Below are positions 36,371 through 47,033 of a stretch of 64,000 nucleotides of DNA, one piece after another. The position numbers and the translations under genes are program-made. The stretch spans positions 29,136,501 to 29,200,500 of the forward strand of contig NC_092672.1 in the NCBI RefSeq assembly GCF_964355755.1, in the 5' to 3' direction. Below the pieces are notes generated by a model. That model searched no databases, was not told the origin of the DNA, and saw only the letters and a list, made by a program, of their open reading frames with translations. The DNA comes from Antedon mediterranea (taxonomy: Eukaryota > Echinodermata > Crinoidea > Comatulida > Antedonidae). Every line of letters starts with the position of its first letter. The stretch's first letter is position 1.

Positions 36371-37024
36371 TAGTTAATAAGTCCTGTGTCCGCAACTCAT
36401 TCCACAGTGTACGTGTATTATAAGTCTGACATTATAAGAATGTAGAATATAGATAGTACATTGGCATGTACCTACTTGCTGCACATGTATGGGTTTCATT
36501 TTATAGTGATATTATGCCATTTTTAATCTATATGCTTATGTAGCCCCATATTATTATAATTTTCATGTTTAGCAAATGAATGGATTGGTCAAGCAGCATA
36601 CTTTCGGTATTAACTGTTCGTTTGAATTAATAGCATAGTAAGGTATATAATTGCTTGACATAATTATACAGATCTTTAGAATCAATGAACAGACATTATG
36701 CGTGATAAATATATTCAATTTAATATAATTGATCATTTAAATGAAAACCGAATTACTCGATTTCTAATGACGCAAATCATAACACTCAATAACTAAACTC
36801 TGCAATGTATGATCTAATCACTAATGAATGAATAGAATCACACTCAAACGTACCCACGCACCCACATCAAAATTAGCATTTACCAAGTTTTTTGGCAAAA
36901 CGAACTTACTGAAAATGTATAGTTCAATCAAATAAAAAAAACAAAACTATATCGTGTATGATGTATACATATCTACATCCTTGTACTCTTGAATAAACTT
37001 ATATAATATAAGTAACTTATTCAT
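36371..37024. other. AT-rich non-coding stretch
   Basis: Nothing recognised. Confidence 0.45.
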
Positions 37025-37462
37025 ATTATACAAATTTAAATCATTTGTTCATTTAATTGGTCAATGTCCTTTCGATAACAATATACAAGTTAAGTTACAA
37101 GATCACACAAGCAATATAATAATTTGTGTCAATCATTGTATCTGTGACAGCGTTAAGTCTGCCCTTTTTGACAATGATTTTAACACCTTATTTAACCATT
37201 TTAATCTGTTGATTCATGTGAATCTTCATTCTGATGTTTTTTATTGTACAGTTTTTATATGTTTCTCCTAAGGGAGGTGAATACATTTGAATTGAATTGA
37301 ATTGAATATTTCAACTATTAACTGCACTCGTTATTATATTATACATCCTATTTTGAGCTTTTAAGCTCAATTTCTATGTTCGTTCATAATTGTATTGTCT
37401 TGTTTTATTGTATTTATGTTTTTTTATCGAAATAAATAAAGATTGAATTGAATTGAATTGCT
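37025..37462 (+). mobile_element. Two consecutive LINE 3' tails ending in (GAATT)n
   Basis: One tail ends at ~37310 (AGGGAGGTGAATACATTTG then GAATTGAATTGAATTG). The second ends at ~37462 (AAATAAATAAAG then ATTGAATTGAATTGAATTG). Identical pentamer tails in tandem suggest repeated insertions into the same kind of site. No coding sequence remains. Confidence 0.55.
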
Positions 37463-37502
37463 AGAAAGGTTAAAAATGTAAATTAGATTAATAAAACATT
37501 AA

Positions 37503-37990
37503 AGATGTATTGTCCCTTTGACTAATTCCAAAAAATTAAAAAATAAAAAAATTCGAAAAAAGGTGGGTCATTTTGAAGTGTCATATTAGTTATTTACTAT
37601 CACCAAAAATTGGTCCAAAAAAAAATCATTTAACTGAAATACAGACGTTCCTTACGATCTGTTTGAAAATACCTTCTCAACCGTGACGAGTTGTAAACAA
37701 TCCTAATTAGCATCTTGGCATTTACAATATACAATGATATCTATCAAATCTGGTTAAACAAAATAATTTAAAATATAACTTTAGACATAATGATACAAAC
37801 CTCTACGTTCCGAAACCTCGAACTGAGTATAAAAAGCGTAGTATTTCTTATAGGGGGGTTATAACCTGGAATAAACATAATATTGATACCAACAAGATGG
37901 CACAATCAATTAATATTACTTTGATATGGCCAATTTAAATTTAGAATATTTTGACCTTCATTTTTGTGTGTTTCAAGGGACAATACATCT
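37503..37990. mobile_element. TTAA-target MITE (488 bp)
   Basis: AGATGTATTGTCCCTT at the left and its exact inverse AAGGGACAATACATCT at the right form 16-bp terminal repeats. TTAA flanks both sides (37499-37502 and 37991-37994). It has no gene. It lies in the spacer of the GPCR inverted duplication. Confidence 0.9.
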
Positions 37991-38434
37991 TTAAACAGGA
38001 AGCCTAATGTATTATTTTATAAATTCTTTCTTTTAATGTTTTTCTATAAATGTGTATACACTGTATTATTTGTATATATTATATATTGCATTAGCTATCA
38101 TGAACTTGTAGAAGAACACCTTTATTTTATGGTAAACGAGTTTTATATTTTGTACTATTGTGTTTTATAATTTCGTGAATAAATAAGATTTTGATTGATC
38201 CAGTTTGTTTTTGTTAAATAATGTTGTTAGATGCAAGAAGTTGACGTATACATTAATAAATGATTATCGGATGAGACTGTATATGGATTACAAACAATCA
38301 CGTGACGTTGAACAGGCAATGAGTCTCCTTACCTGTAATGGTTTTTTTCATTAAAACTCTACAATATACAATTACGTTAAATATAACGATCCAGTTGGGT
38401 TTTTAAAAATAATGTTGTTCGATGCAAGAAGTTG

Positions 38435-38595
38435 GCTCGTCTGGGTTCCAGACGGAGTTTTGTCTTAATATTAGTAAAAAGATAAATATTTTGGCACATA
38501 TGGCGTTTCATACGTATATTACTTGAGAAAAAATCGAAATAAAACAAATAAATAAAAAAAGACAATGAATAGGCCTACAGACTTGGGGAAAGTCT
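38435..38595. mobile_element. 161-bp insertion with 8-bp target duplication
   Basis: AGAAGTTG occurs on both sides (38427-38434 and 38596-38603). The left arm has the uninterrupted site (GCAAGAAGTTGACG, read on the minus strand), which acts as an empty-site control. The insert begins with a small hairpin (CGTCTGG, GTT, CCAGACG). It shares about 75 bp with 29334-29430. The ends do not form clear inverted repeats. An 8-bp duplication is usual for hAT elements, but the class is unresolved. Confidence 0.85.
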
Positions 38596-38726
38596 AGAAG
38601 TTGACGTATACATTAATAAATTACTATAATTATGATTAGACTGTATATGGTGATTAAAAACAATCACGTAACGTTGAACAGCCAATGAGTCTGCTTACCT
38701 GTAAGTTTCCTTTATTACAACCCTCG

Positions 38727-38734
38727 TATAAAAA
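38727..38734 (+). promoter_or_regulatory. TATA box of GPCR copy B
   Basis: TATAAAAA in CTCGTATAAAAAGGTATC is identical to the copy A promoter core. Confidence 0.65.
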
Positions 38735-38826
38735 GGTATCTTGTTTGGGTTTACCACTCCTTTCGTGGCAGAGATCGCACTGACAGTTGTACACAAATAC
38801 ACAACCTACGAGAAAAAGAATCAGCA

Positions 38827-39902
38827 ATAGAGAATGAAACGTTAAACGATACTTTGCTGAACGTTACTCTCAACCACTGTAGAAACTTCTGAGAAGTTAA
38901 ATACATCGCAATTAACAAATGAAGAGTACATTATGAACTTTTCTATCGGAGACATATTTGCATGGCTTATGGTGATCATAACAGTTTGCGGTAACATTAT
39001 TGTGATTGTTTCTTGGTTGGTAGAAAAGAAAATAAACTCCAAACCGTCCAGCATATTGATCCTCAACTTAAGCGTCGCTGATCTTCTTGTTGGATGTATT
39101 TCGCTGCCTATGTACAACGTCTATATGTATCATGGACACTGGACTCATGGAAAAATTATTTGTAAAATTTGGAATTCTATTGACTTTATATCTACTCAAC
39201 AATCAGTTTGGATGATTCTGTTGATCAGTTTAGACCGATATTGGGTGTTGAAAAAGGGTACGGAGTACAACCATTTTCAAACACATCGTAGAACAGCTGT
39301 TTTGTCTGCTATTGGATGGATAATGTTCTCGCTATTTGCTGTTATGAATTTATGGGGTGACAGTATTGGCTGCCAAGAACTCCCACAGACAGATGTTGAT
39401 AATATGTGCACTGTGGCAATAACTGATGACGCTTGGAATATTATATATACATTAATTATGTTTATAATACCATTGATATGTATAATCTATTTAAACGTAT
39501 TGGTATATATGAATATCCTTAAACGCGTATGCACTGTTGGCTCCGCCAATCAACAAATAGGCCTTGGCTCAGTTTCCACAAGCAGGTCTAGGTCTCACCA
39601 CCTAAATCTTCCAAATACATACCAGCACAACTTCTCAACCAGTTATCCATCGCAAGTCGTTCATCACGTTAGTAACTCTTATGTCGGCTTTCTGCATTTG
39701 TTGGCTGCCGTTCAATATTGCCATAATTGTATACACTTCTTGCGGCTGGTGGAACCGAAAATTCCTCAACTACCTACTATGGTCAAATTCCATGGTGAAT
39801 CCGTTCGTGTACGCGGCTACTAGCCCACATTTCAGAGAATTCTTTGTAAATGCCATATGTCGTTCCAAACATAGAACAACCAGAGTACAAGCAATATGTT
39901 AG
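38827..39902 (+). pseudogene. Aminergic-like class A GPCR, copy B (start lost, frameshifted)
   Basis: This is the inverted partner of copy A. The original ATG is ATA here (38827-38829), and the extracellular N-terminus is disturbed by a small indel, a ~28-bp insertion and a TGA. An in-frame ATG at 38933 (MNFSIGDIFAWL) could still start a protein with no N-glycan region. TM1-TM5 are readable: LNLSVADLL in TM2, the TM3 Asp in SIDFIST, DRYWVLKKG, TM4 IGWIMF. Near 39615-39622 a 4-bp duplication (ATACATAC) in the third intracellular loop shifts the frame. The correct frame for TM6/TM7 resumes separately, with CICWLPFNIAIIVY and NPFVY to the stop at 39902. Copy B keeps the TM6 motif that copy A loses, so the lesions are independent. 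It is probably non-functional as a full receptor. Confidence 0.85.
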
Positions 39903-40370
39903 TTAAAGTTAACAATGTTTTACAAGAATAACATGTTTCGATGTTCACAATGTACGCCTCCCTCTTGAATTGTTTGGGTTAAATAGGCCGTTTTCACTTT
40001 GACCAAAAATTGGATTGAAAAAAAATGTTTACTTTGAAAAATTGTAATTTACAGGGGTTTTTTTGCTGTAGAAAGGGAATAACATGATTTAAACTGAAAA
40101 TACTCATTTATTAGCAATTTCAGAAACACTTTTGACACATTTTTGAATGATTATATTATACACAAGGTGTATTAATCTATTCTTTCTATGAATCACTATA
40201 GAACTTTATCAAACGTTATCACTTATTATGGAATTATACTCAATCAATTGTATGTTTCAAACACGTCTCTCTAATCTAAACACCGTTTGTTATATTTACT
40301 TGCTTGTTTGACTGAGAATACTTTCTTATCCATAAGGTATTTGGTTTTTTTGTTTTTTTTAGTCTTCATC

Positions 40371-40865
40371 CCATGTTTTTCCTCTGTTAACTTTCGCGTT
40401 CATTTAGCTTGTGCTTTTGTTTTGTTTTTGGCATTATTTACTACTAAATCAGGTTCTGCTTCTGGCATAGAAATATTATAATGAGTTATTCTGGACAGAC
40501 TTTCAGCAGTTTTTCTTTTTGCGATTTTGTCTTTTTAATTTATATTACAACTAAATAACTATTTATTACTGTACTATGTCAGTAAATGATTGAATTATCA
40601 ATAATTAAAAGTTATCAATTAAATAAATATTATTTTTAAATAAGTACGGTATAAGGAGAAATTTATCAGAGAAAACACCAAACCAATGGGAGAGATTGTA
40701 ACTTTTGAGTAATTTGAAAAGTATTTCAGTAATATACGTACAGTAGTGTGATTGCGCTGGTTCAACTATATTTATTTGTAAAAATAGTTATGTAATGCAT
40801 GCCGGTCTAATTAGTACGTTGTAAGCGTGTAGGTCTATTTATTGTTGCTCATTGTTGGTACATGT
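40371..40865. other. AT-rich non-coding stretch
   Basis: Nothing recognised. Confidence 0.45.
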
Positions 40866-41370
40866 GACCAGTGTATGATGCACAAGTTTTCGTTGTTGTA
40901 TTAAAGTATGAAAGAAGCTACACTAACTTTATAGTCGTTACTTTGTTCTGGCTGTACAAGAGATTACGGATCCATAATGGTGGACAAGCCGGTCTTCAGT
41001 ACTAAAGCAACATAACCACAGGGTGCTGAGCTTCGGAGATCAAAGGGTTTATCTGTGGCTGCAACATGATCAGTTCCCCTTAACAACAGACTCAGCGCTG
41101 CAGAGAATACTGTCTATTAGCCTACATATGTAGTACAGTTACTGTTGGTATTTGATTCCGCCATAGAATATACAGGAGAAATAAAAAGATCTGTAGAAAA
41201 AAGGTGTAGACAGAGCTTTATTACTTGATTGAAAGCAGAGATCAAGAGCTGATGATGAACAAAATATGAAATTATTATGATACTCTGTGAAGGTGACTTT
41301 AATATGTAATCATAGATTATACGCAATGCTTTCAGTTGGTTTAGAAGTAATCAATGCGCAGTAGTCGATT

Positions 41371-41498
41371 GTTGTGATAGCTACCAGCCATAGCAACACT
41401 CTAGCATTGGAATAGCTAGATATAAAGTAGTAACGGGAATCGGGAAAGAATTATTATCTGTAGGCCTAATTGGTTCTATCTGAGTTGACAGCTTCCAT
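41371..41498 (-). pseudogene. GPCR N-terminal stub (remnant of third-receptor duplicate)
   Basis: On the minus strand, the ATG at 41498 and about the first 45 codons match the intact receptor at 43250-44482 (TQIEPIRPTDNNSFP region and the start of TM1). A 5-bp deletion just after the ATG shifts the frame. The similarity ends at TM1, where the internal deletion begins. It is non-functional. Confidence 0.85.
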
Positions 41499-41600
41499 TT
41501 CCGCTAGGTTTCTATTAAAGTGAAATACATTAAAATTCCATTAAATGTAATACTACAGGATCTTCCATCAATACAAAGATACAAATAATGATGTCAACTT

Positions 41601-41681
41601 AGTGCAATGGTGCAAATAATTTCATGAAGTCAAAATATAACATTATCATTCACCGAATGAAATTATTTGTACCATTACACT
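41601..41681. mobile_element. 81-bp MITE, 'AGTGCAATGGTGCAAATAA' TIRs
   Basis: The left end AGTGCAATGGTGCAAATAAT and the inverse on the right (ATTATTTGTACCATTACACT with one difference per end) form ~25-bp TIRs. It has a counterpart at the equivalent place in the other locus copy (44899-44975), so it predates the tandem duplication. Confidence 0.85.
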
Positions 41682-42115
41682 TTTTTGTTACACCTACGTT
41701 TACATAAGATCTTAACTAAACCATTCGAAAGGCAACGCTCCAGATATACAAATAAAACAAGTTTATTATCATATAGTAATTCGAATGCATTTATAATACA
41801 CATGGACTATACCTAAACATATAATAGAAATGCAATGAATAGTAATAACAAGATATGTTTTACGTATTCCTTATTCATGAATTCGGACTGTGATGAAGAG
41901 GTTTAGATATCGCGTGAATAAGCCTTACATGCATCATATTGTTTTCGGCTTTATTCTTAGTTTTTACTTTATAGAGTGTGGTCAATCCATAACGAAACAC
42001 CTGCGTCGGTATGTCACCATTAAAAAAAAAAATAGATATTTAGATTTAGAGTTTAAATCGATCCTTAGATCTGTACTGTACCGTATTTCTCTAACTTAAT
42101 ATTAGTAACATTTCA

Positions 42116-42716
42116 ATAAATAAAAGAAAACATGCAATAACAAAAATCAAAATACAGTAACGCGAATTTAAGACTGTATTTGTGTACTGTTTGATAATAT
42201 GTTATAAAAATGTTTGTGAATTATAAATTGTTATAAGATGACAACTAAATCATTTCAAGCACAAAAAAGTACTAATTTATCAACAACTGCAGAACATTTT
42301 TTGTTTATAATACTCTATTTTACTAAATGCGTAATCCAATAGTCTTGTTCCTGATGAAAAACGAATAATACCGGTCGAAATGTCGATCGAGAAACTCAAC
42401 AGATCTTTTTAAATCTAAAAAGAACTTCGATCATATAGCGTGGTGTACCGCAAACTTTATATCAACATTATTGACAATCACTAGTCTTACTATTCGTTGG
42501 TATTATTTATTCTTTTTTTCATCAGTCACTTTTTTTAGTTTCATACATTTTTTTTCGCTTTAGGCAATTTAGAACCACACAAAATCAATAATACACTTTC
42601 ACATTCGTTACTGTCTTTATTAACTCTATAAATATAATTTTATTTTCTTATTTTGGCATTTACAATACACCATTTGACGAAACAGAACAATCCAGTTTGT
42701 ATTTTTTATTTAAAAA
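42116..42716. other. Spacer between the tandem locus copies
   Basis: AT-rich. A segment at 42340-42440 (CCTGATGAAAAACGAATAAT, then CGGTCGAAATGTCGATCG) resembles a conserved phrase seen in Penelope-like retroelements, but the match is from memory and weak. Confidence 0.35.
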
Positions 42717-43249
42717 TGTATGATGCACAAGTTTTCGTTGTTGTATTAAAGTATGAAAGAAGCCACACTAACTTTATTGTCGTTACTTTCTTCTGGCTGT
42801 ACAAGAGATTACGGAACCGTATGATGGACAAGCCGGTCTTCAGTACTAAGGCAACCTAACCACAGGATGCTGAGCTTTGGAGATCAAAGGGTTTATCTGT
42901 GGCTGCAACTTGATCCGTTCCTCTTAACAGACAACGCACCACGGAGAATACTGTTTATTACTGTATGTACGTATGTAGTACAGTTACTGTTGGTATTTGA
43001 TTCCGCCAGAGAATATACGAGAGAAATAAAAAGATATGTAGAAAAAAAAAGGTGTAGACAGAGCTTTATTATTTGATTGAAAGCAGAGATTAAGAGCTCA
43101 TGATGAACTAAATATGAAATTATTATGATACTCTGTGGTGACTTTAATATGTAATCATAGATTATACGCAATGCTTTCAATACTATTATATTTGAAACAA
43201 ACAATTTCAATAACTAAATATTGTTGGCTTATTGAACACATAAGAAACA

Positions 43250-44482
43250 TTAAAATCTTATTCGTTTCCTTAAAAAGGTTTTGAAGTAAAATTGTCTAAA
43301 CTGCGCATTTGTAGCAGCGTACAGGATCGGATTCAACATAGAATTTGACCAGAGTAAAATGTTGACTACCTCCCAGAGGGCGGTATAGTTGCAACCACAT
43401 AAAATCTGTAAAATAATAACAACGTTATACGGCAACCAACAAGTTAAAAATACAGTTATAAGTGCCATTAGCATGACGAAAGTCTTATGAAGATGAGATT
43501 TCGGTTGAAAATGTTTATTCATAACTAAAGAGTTTTCTGGTGGATTCTCGGCAACTTTTCTGGTTCTTCTTTTATCAGTTATATTAAATGTTTTAGGCTC
43601 GAACATTTCTTCACCAGCAGCAGTCCTCTCTTGTTCTTGAATAGTACTCTCCGTAGAAATGTCTTCTGTACACAAATATTCGTCATCATTTTTCAGTGCT
43701 ACAAGTTTAGTTTTTCCCGCGTAAGATTTGTTCGGTTGTCTTATCTTAATCACAGAAACATTTGAAGAATGTCTTCTTCTGACAAAGAATTTAATACCAC
43801 GTGATCGATTTCTTATATTTTTGTATACAACGCTATTAAAGTATATCAACAAACATAGTGGTATTAAAAACTCTATAAAAAGTGTTATCATTTCAAACAG
43901 AAATGTATCAAATATTTCAAACTCACACTCAGAATTATAATCAATGGTACCCGTATGTTCATAAAGTACCGGCCAAATAAAGCATGAAAAGGAGAAATAT
44001 ATCAGAGAAAATAACCAACCAATTAGAGACATAATCCAAGTTTTTCGATTGTTTTGAAAAGTTCTGTATTTTAGTCCTTTTTTTACTAACCAATATCGAT
44101 CCATACTTATGAACACAATCATGAAAACCGCTTGTAAACACACCGTGTAGTCGATTAACATCCATATTTGGCAAGGTAACTTTCCAAGAGGCCAGTATCC
44201 ATATTGTAAGTAAATATTATTCAACGGCATGGACATTAAGCCGATGATCAGATCTGCTAGAGACAGGTTCAGAATGAAAACATTTGCTGGTTTTGAGTTT
44301 ACCTTATCATCTAAGAACCAGGCTGAAATTACCAGAATATTACCACAGATTGTTGTGATAGCTACCAGCCATAGCAACACTAGCGTTGGAATAGCAAGAT
44401 GTAAAGTATCAACGGGCATCGGGAAAGAATTATTATCTGTAGGCCTAATTGGTTCTATCTGAGTTGACAGTTCAGTTTCCAT
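43250..44482 (-). CDS. Class A aminergic-like GPCR (muscarinic/histamine-H3-like), intact
   Basis: This intact single-exon receptor of 410 residues is read on the minus strand from ATG at 44482. It has an extracellular N-terminus with an NNS glycosylation site. TM1 is at ~30-57 (GN 48-49), and TM2 carries Asp 77. Cys 104 pairs in principle with Cys 186. TM3 has Asp 111, the position that binds the amine in aminergic receptors, and DRY is at 128-130. TM4 has Trp 156 and TM5 has Pro 208. The basic, polar third intracellular loop of ~110 residues is far longer than in copies A/B. TM6 has CWLPY 348-352. TM7 has NPILY 384-388, and a short basic C-terminal helix (FRQFYFKTFLRKR) follows. Asp 111 and the DRY arginine line up without gaps with copy A. 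It should act at the plasma membrane through G proteins. The ligand cannot be read from the sequence. It is the only unbroken member of the local cluster. Confidence 0.93.
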   Translation of the reverse strand: METELSTQIEPIRPTDNNSFPMPVDTLHLAIPTLVLLWLVAITTICGNILVISAWFLDDKVNSKPANVFILNLSLADLIIGLMSMPLNNIYLQYGYWPLGKLPCQIWMLIDYTVCLQAVFMIVFISMDRYWLVKKGLKYRTFQNNRKTWIMSLIGWLFSLIYFSFSCFIWPVLYEHTGTIDYNSECEFEIFDTFLFEMITLFIEFLIPLCLLIYFNSVVYKNIRNRSRGIKFFVRRRHSSNVSVIKIRQPNKSYAGKTKLVALKNDDEYLCTEDISTESTIQEQERTAAGEEMFEPKTFNITDKRRTRKVAENPPENSLVMNKHFQPKSHLHKTFVMLMALITVFLTCWLPYNVVIILQILCGCNYTALWEVVNILLWSNSMLNPILYAATNAQFRQFYFKTFLRKRIRF

Positions 44483-44898
44483 TTCCGCCAGGTTTCTATT
44501 AAAGTTAAAAACAATAAAATTTCATTCAATGAAAACCACTAAAGAATTGTTTAATCTATTAACAATATTATAGTAAGTAAGTAATCATTTTATTTTCCAC
44601 ACTCGTAAAATACATGAATTATGGAGTAGAAAAAAAATATTATATGCATTGTATGGAATGAGACTATTTAAGTTAAGACAATAACTTTAAGTCATAGCCA
44701 TCTTAAACTGAGTTGGAAAAAAAATACGAAGCACGACTTAAAGAATAGTTTAAAGTCATCTAAATCATAATTCTTAAATAAAATTAAATAAAATTGTAAG
44801 TAAAAATATAAATACCAGGTATAAATTACAACATACACACAATGTAAGTAAATAAAATGATTGCAGAAACTTATAGATACAAATAATGAAGTTAACTT

Positions 44899-44975
44899 AG
44901 TGCAATAGTACAAATAATTTCATGAAATATAACATTTTATCCTTCACAGAATGAAATTATTTGTACCATTACACT
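44899..44975. mobile_element. 77-bp MITE, same family as 41601-41681
   Basis: The TIRs AGTGCAATAGTACAAATAAT and their inverse flank a short core, upstream of the intact receptor (minus-strand sense). Flanking sequence also matches the tandem copy. Confidence 0.85.
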
Positions 44976-45199
44976 CATAAACATGCATTATTTGTTTTAT
45001 AACACACCTACGTTTACCGTAAGGTCTAACTAAACCATTCGAAAATACAGCGAATATATTATCTTGGAGCAGAGTAGGGGTGTTTTTTGGGGTTTCGATT
45101 GTGGATTGTTTTGTAGTGCTCAACAAATTGGTAAAGATAAAGTCTTGTAGGCTCTACTCGTAATTTAGTTCAATAATTGAAGTTAAGAAAATACTTTAA

Positions 45200-45680
45200 G
45201 TTGCAAAGTTCATTATCATATAGTAAGGTTCAGAGTCTTTAAAGTACTGTCTTCCTTAAATAAGTTTGACTTCGAATGCATTTATAATACACATGGACTA
45301 TACCTAAAAATATACTTTACCCTTCCTTTAACGTCCACGATTTAATAGATAGGCCTATTATTCATCTGTAGGTTACTTGTGGTAGGTAATTACTTATATA
45401 ATAAATAAAAGTAATGCAATGAATATTAATAACAATGATACATATTCCTTATTCATGAATTCGGACTGTGATGAAGAGGTTTAGATATCGCGTGATAAGC
45501 CTTACATGCATCATATTGTTTTCGGCTTTATTCTTAGTTTTTACTTTATAGAGTGTGGTCAATCCATAACGAAACACCTGCGTCGATATGTTACCATTAA
45601 AAAAAAGATCTTTATATTTAGATTTTAAATAGATGCTTAGATCTGTAGATGTACGGGTATTTCTCTAACTTAATAAATGA
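45200..45680. repeat. Distal part of the third-receptor duplication unit
   Basis: The block around ATTCGGACTGTGATGAAGAG and GTTTAGATATCGCGTGATAA, continuing to ~45680, matches 41880-42115. A 1-bp difference (CGCGTGATAAG versus CGCGTGAATAAG) interrupts the short reading frame seen in the other copy, so that frame is unlikely to be a gene. Confidence 0.7.
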
Positions 45681-45899
45681 TAGAAGATATTTACCTCGAA
45701 CCACAGAGTAAGAGAAGGTACGTTTTGACGGATGGCAATATTGATGATTTTTTTTAGTGACCTTGGTTCTTTTATCATTTGGTTGATAATATTAGATTTT
45801 GAACATCCGTTTCTTCAATTCTTCTTCTTCAATTGTAATTAATGTCCGTATACTATATTATCTAAAAATTAAATGAGAATTTCTGTACAGATAAAATAA

Positions 45900-46338
45900 C
45901 GATGACTTTACAGCAATCTGTTGATGACTTTTACAGCAATCTCTTGATGATTTTACAGCAATCTCTTGATGATTTTACAGCAATCTCTTGATGACTTTAC
46001 AGCAATCTGTTGATGACTTTACAGAAATCTCTTGATGAATTTGCAGCAATATCTTTATAAATTTACAGCAATCTCTAGATGATTTTACAGAAATCTCTTG
46101 ATGACTTACAGCAGCAATCTCTTGATGAGTTACTTCAATCTTTTGATGACTTTACAGCAATCTCTTGATGAGTTTACAGCAATCTCTTGATGAGTTACAT
46201 CAATATTTAGATGATTTTTACAACAATCTCTTGATGACTTTACAGCAATCTCTTGATGACTTTATAGCAATCTCTTGATGAGTTTACAGCAATCTCTTAA
46301 TTTTTAATTTTTTAACAAAGCAATCTCTTGATGAGTTT
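45900..46338. repeat. 22-bp minisatellite, about 20 imperfect copies
   Basis: The unit GATGA(C/T)TTTACAGCAATCTCTT repeats head to tail with frequent substitutions and small indels. It is non-coding. Confidence 0.92.
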
Positions 46339-46444
46339 TAAACTGTCGCTTTGTACTTTTTCCTCTGGTTTGATGAGTGTTTTCGCGTTTATTCTTTTGA
46401 ACAATTGTACAAAAAGTTAGAAAGGCTCTCCCTAAGATTTCTCA

Positions 46445-47033
46445 AACTTCAAATGTAAACAATCTTCTTGTTTTCTATAATCTATAATCAATATATTTCT
46501 TGAAAATGTCTCAATCTTTTGAGATCAATTTATTGTTTATACTTTCTCCGTGATTCCCCCGTGCTTGTTTCCTATATTAAAATCATGTTGCAACGCAATT
46601 CATGACGAATTATTTGAAAAAGAAGTTGAATCATCTGACTGTTGCGATGTACACGGGGATGTAGGTACGCAGTGTGCAAAGCAGAAAACTGCGCGCGTCT
46701 ACGGCACCGTCGGTCCCCACTTGTGACACGCAATGTTATGTTCTTACGGTACTTTGCGTCGATATGTTGCGTTTACGTTCTTGCGTTGTGTCTTCTAGTG
46801 GGAACCAAACGGTGTTTATTAAAAGCGTGGAAACATAAAACGATTAAAGCTAGCCCACTTCATCAATGCCATGCCAGTGGTTGATCAGTTTGTGACGTCC
46901 TGTCGATAATTATGTAAGAAAATCGGCTTATATTGATTGATTCGATATCTGTTGTGTCTACTTCAGTTCTTCATGGCAACATTGTATTATAATTATATTA
47001 CTACACTCAGGTAAAGCAATTCCGACATAGTAC
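46445..47033. repeat. Direct duplication, copy 1 (~590 bp)
   Basis: It is nearly identical to 52107-52671 over AACAATCTTCTTGTTTTCTA, GATTCCCCCGTGCTTGTTTC, GGGGATGTAGGTACGCAGTG and CTTCTAGTGGGAACCAAA. An 80-residue reading frame (46642-46884) is shared in part with copy 2 but resembles nothing known. The TCTAGTGGGAACC end resembles the transposon TIRs at 4963 and 48976. A MITE of the AGCTCTGTC family follows each copy. It is probably part of a mobile element or a duplicated composite. Confidence 0.85.

Larger units (their letters stand above)
38225..40370. repeat. Right arm of ~2 kb inverted duplication carrying a GPCR copy
   Basis: This is the inverted counterpart of 32670-34640, covering two upstream modules, the TATA box, the receptor and its 3' flank. 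It contains one extra insertion (38435-38595) absent from the left arm. Confidence 0.9.
40866..42115. repeat. Decayed tandem copy of the third GPCR locus
   Basis: Three blocks match, in order, the locus at 42717-45680: 40866-41334 matches 42717-43179, 41371-41550 matches 44352-44530, and 41570-42115 matches parts of 44870-45680. The receptor body (about 1.17 kb, 43180-44351) is replaced by 36 bp. Smaller deletions also occur, so the left copy is ~1.25 kb instead of ~2.96 kb. Confidence 0.88.

Noticed and set aside
41890-42099. 69-residue frame MMKRFRYRVNKPYMHH...
   Set aside because: The matching copy near 45455-45680 has a 1-bp change that breaks the frame, and there is no known motif.
42340-42440. 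Penelope-like retroelement terminus
   Set aside because: Only a remembered resemblance of a short phrase; no GIY-YIG or RT sequence nearby.
45900-46338. CRISPR-like array
   Set aside because: Units are contiguous 22-bp repeats without unique spacers, in an animal genome.
46642-46884. 80-residue frame, partly shared with 52306-52542, as a small duplicated gene
   Set aside because: It lies in duplicated TIR-related sequence, its C-terminus changes by indels, and no protein family is recognisable.
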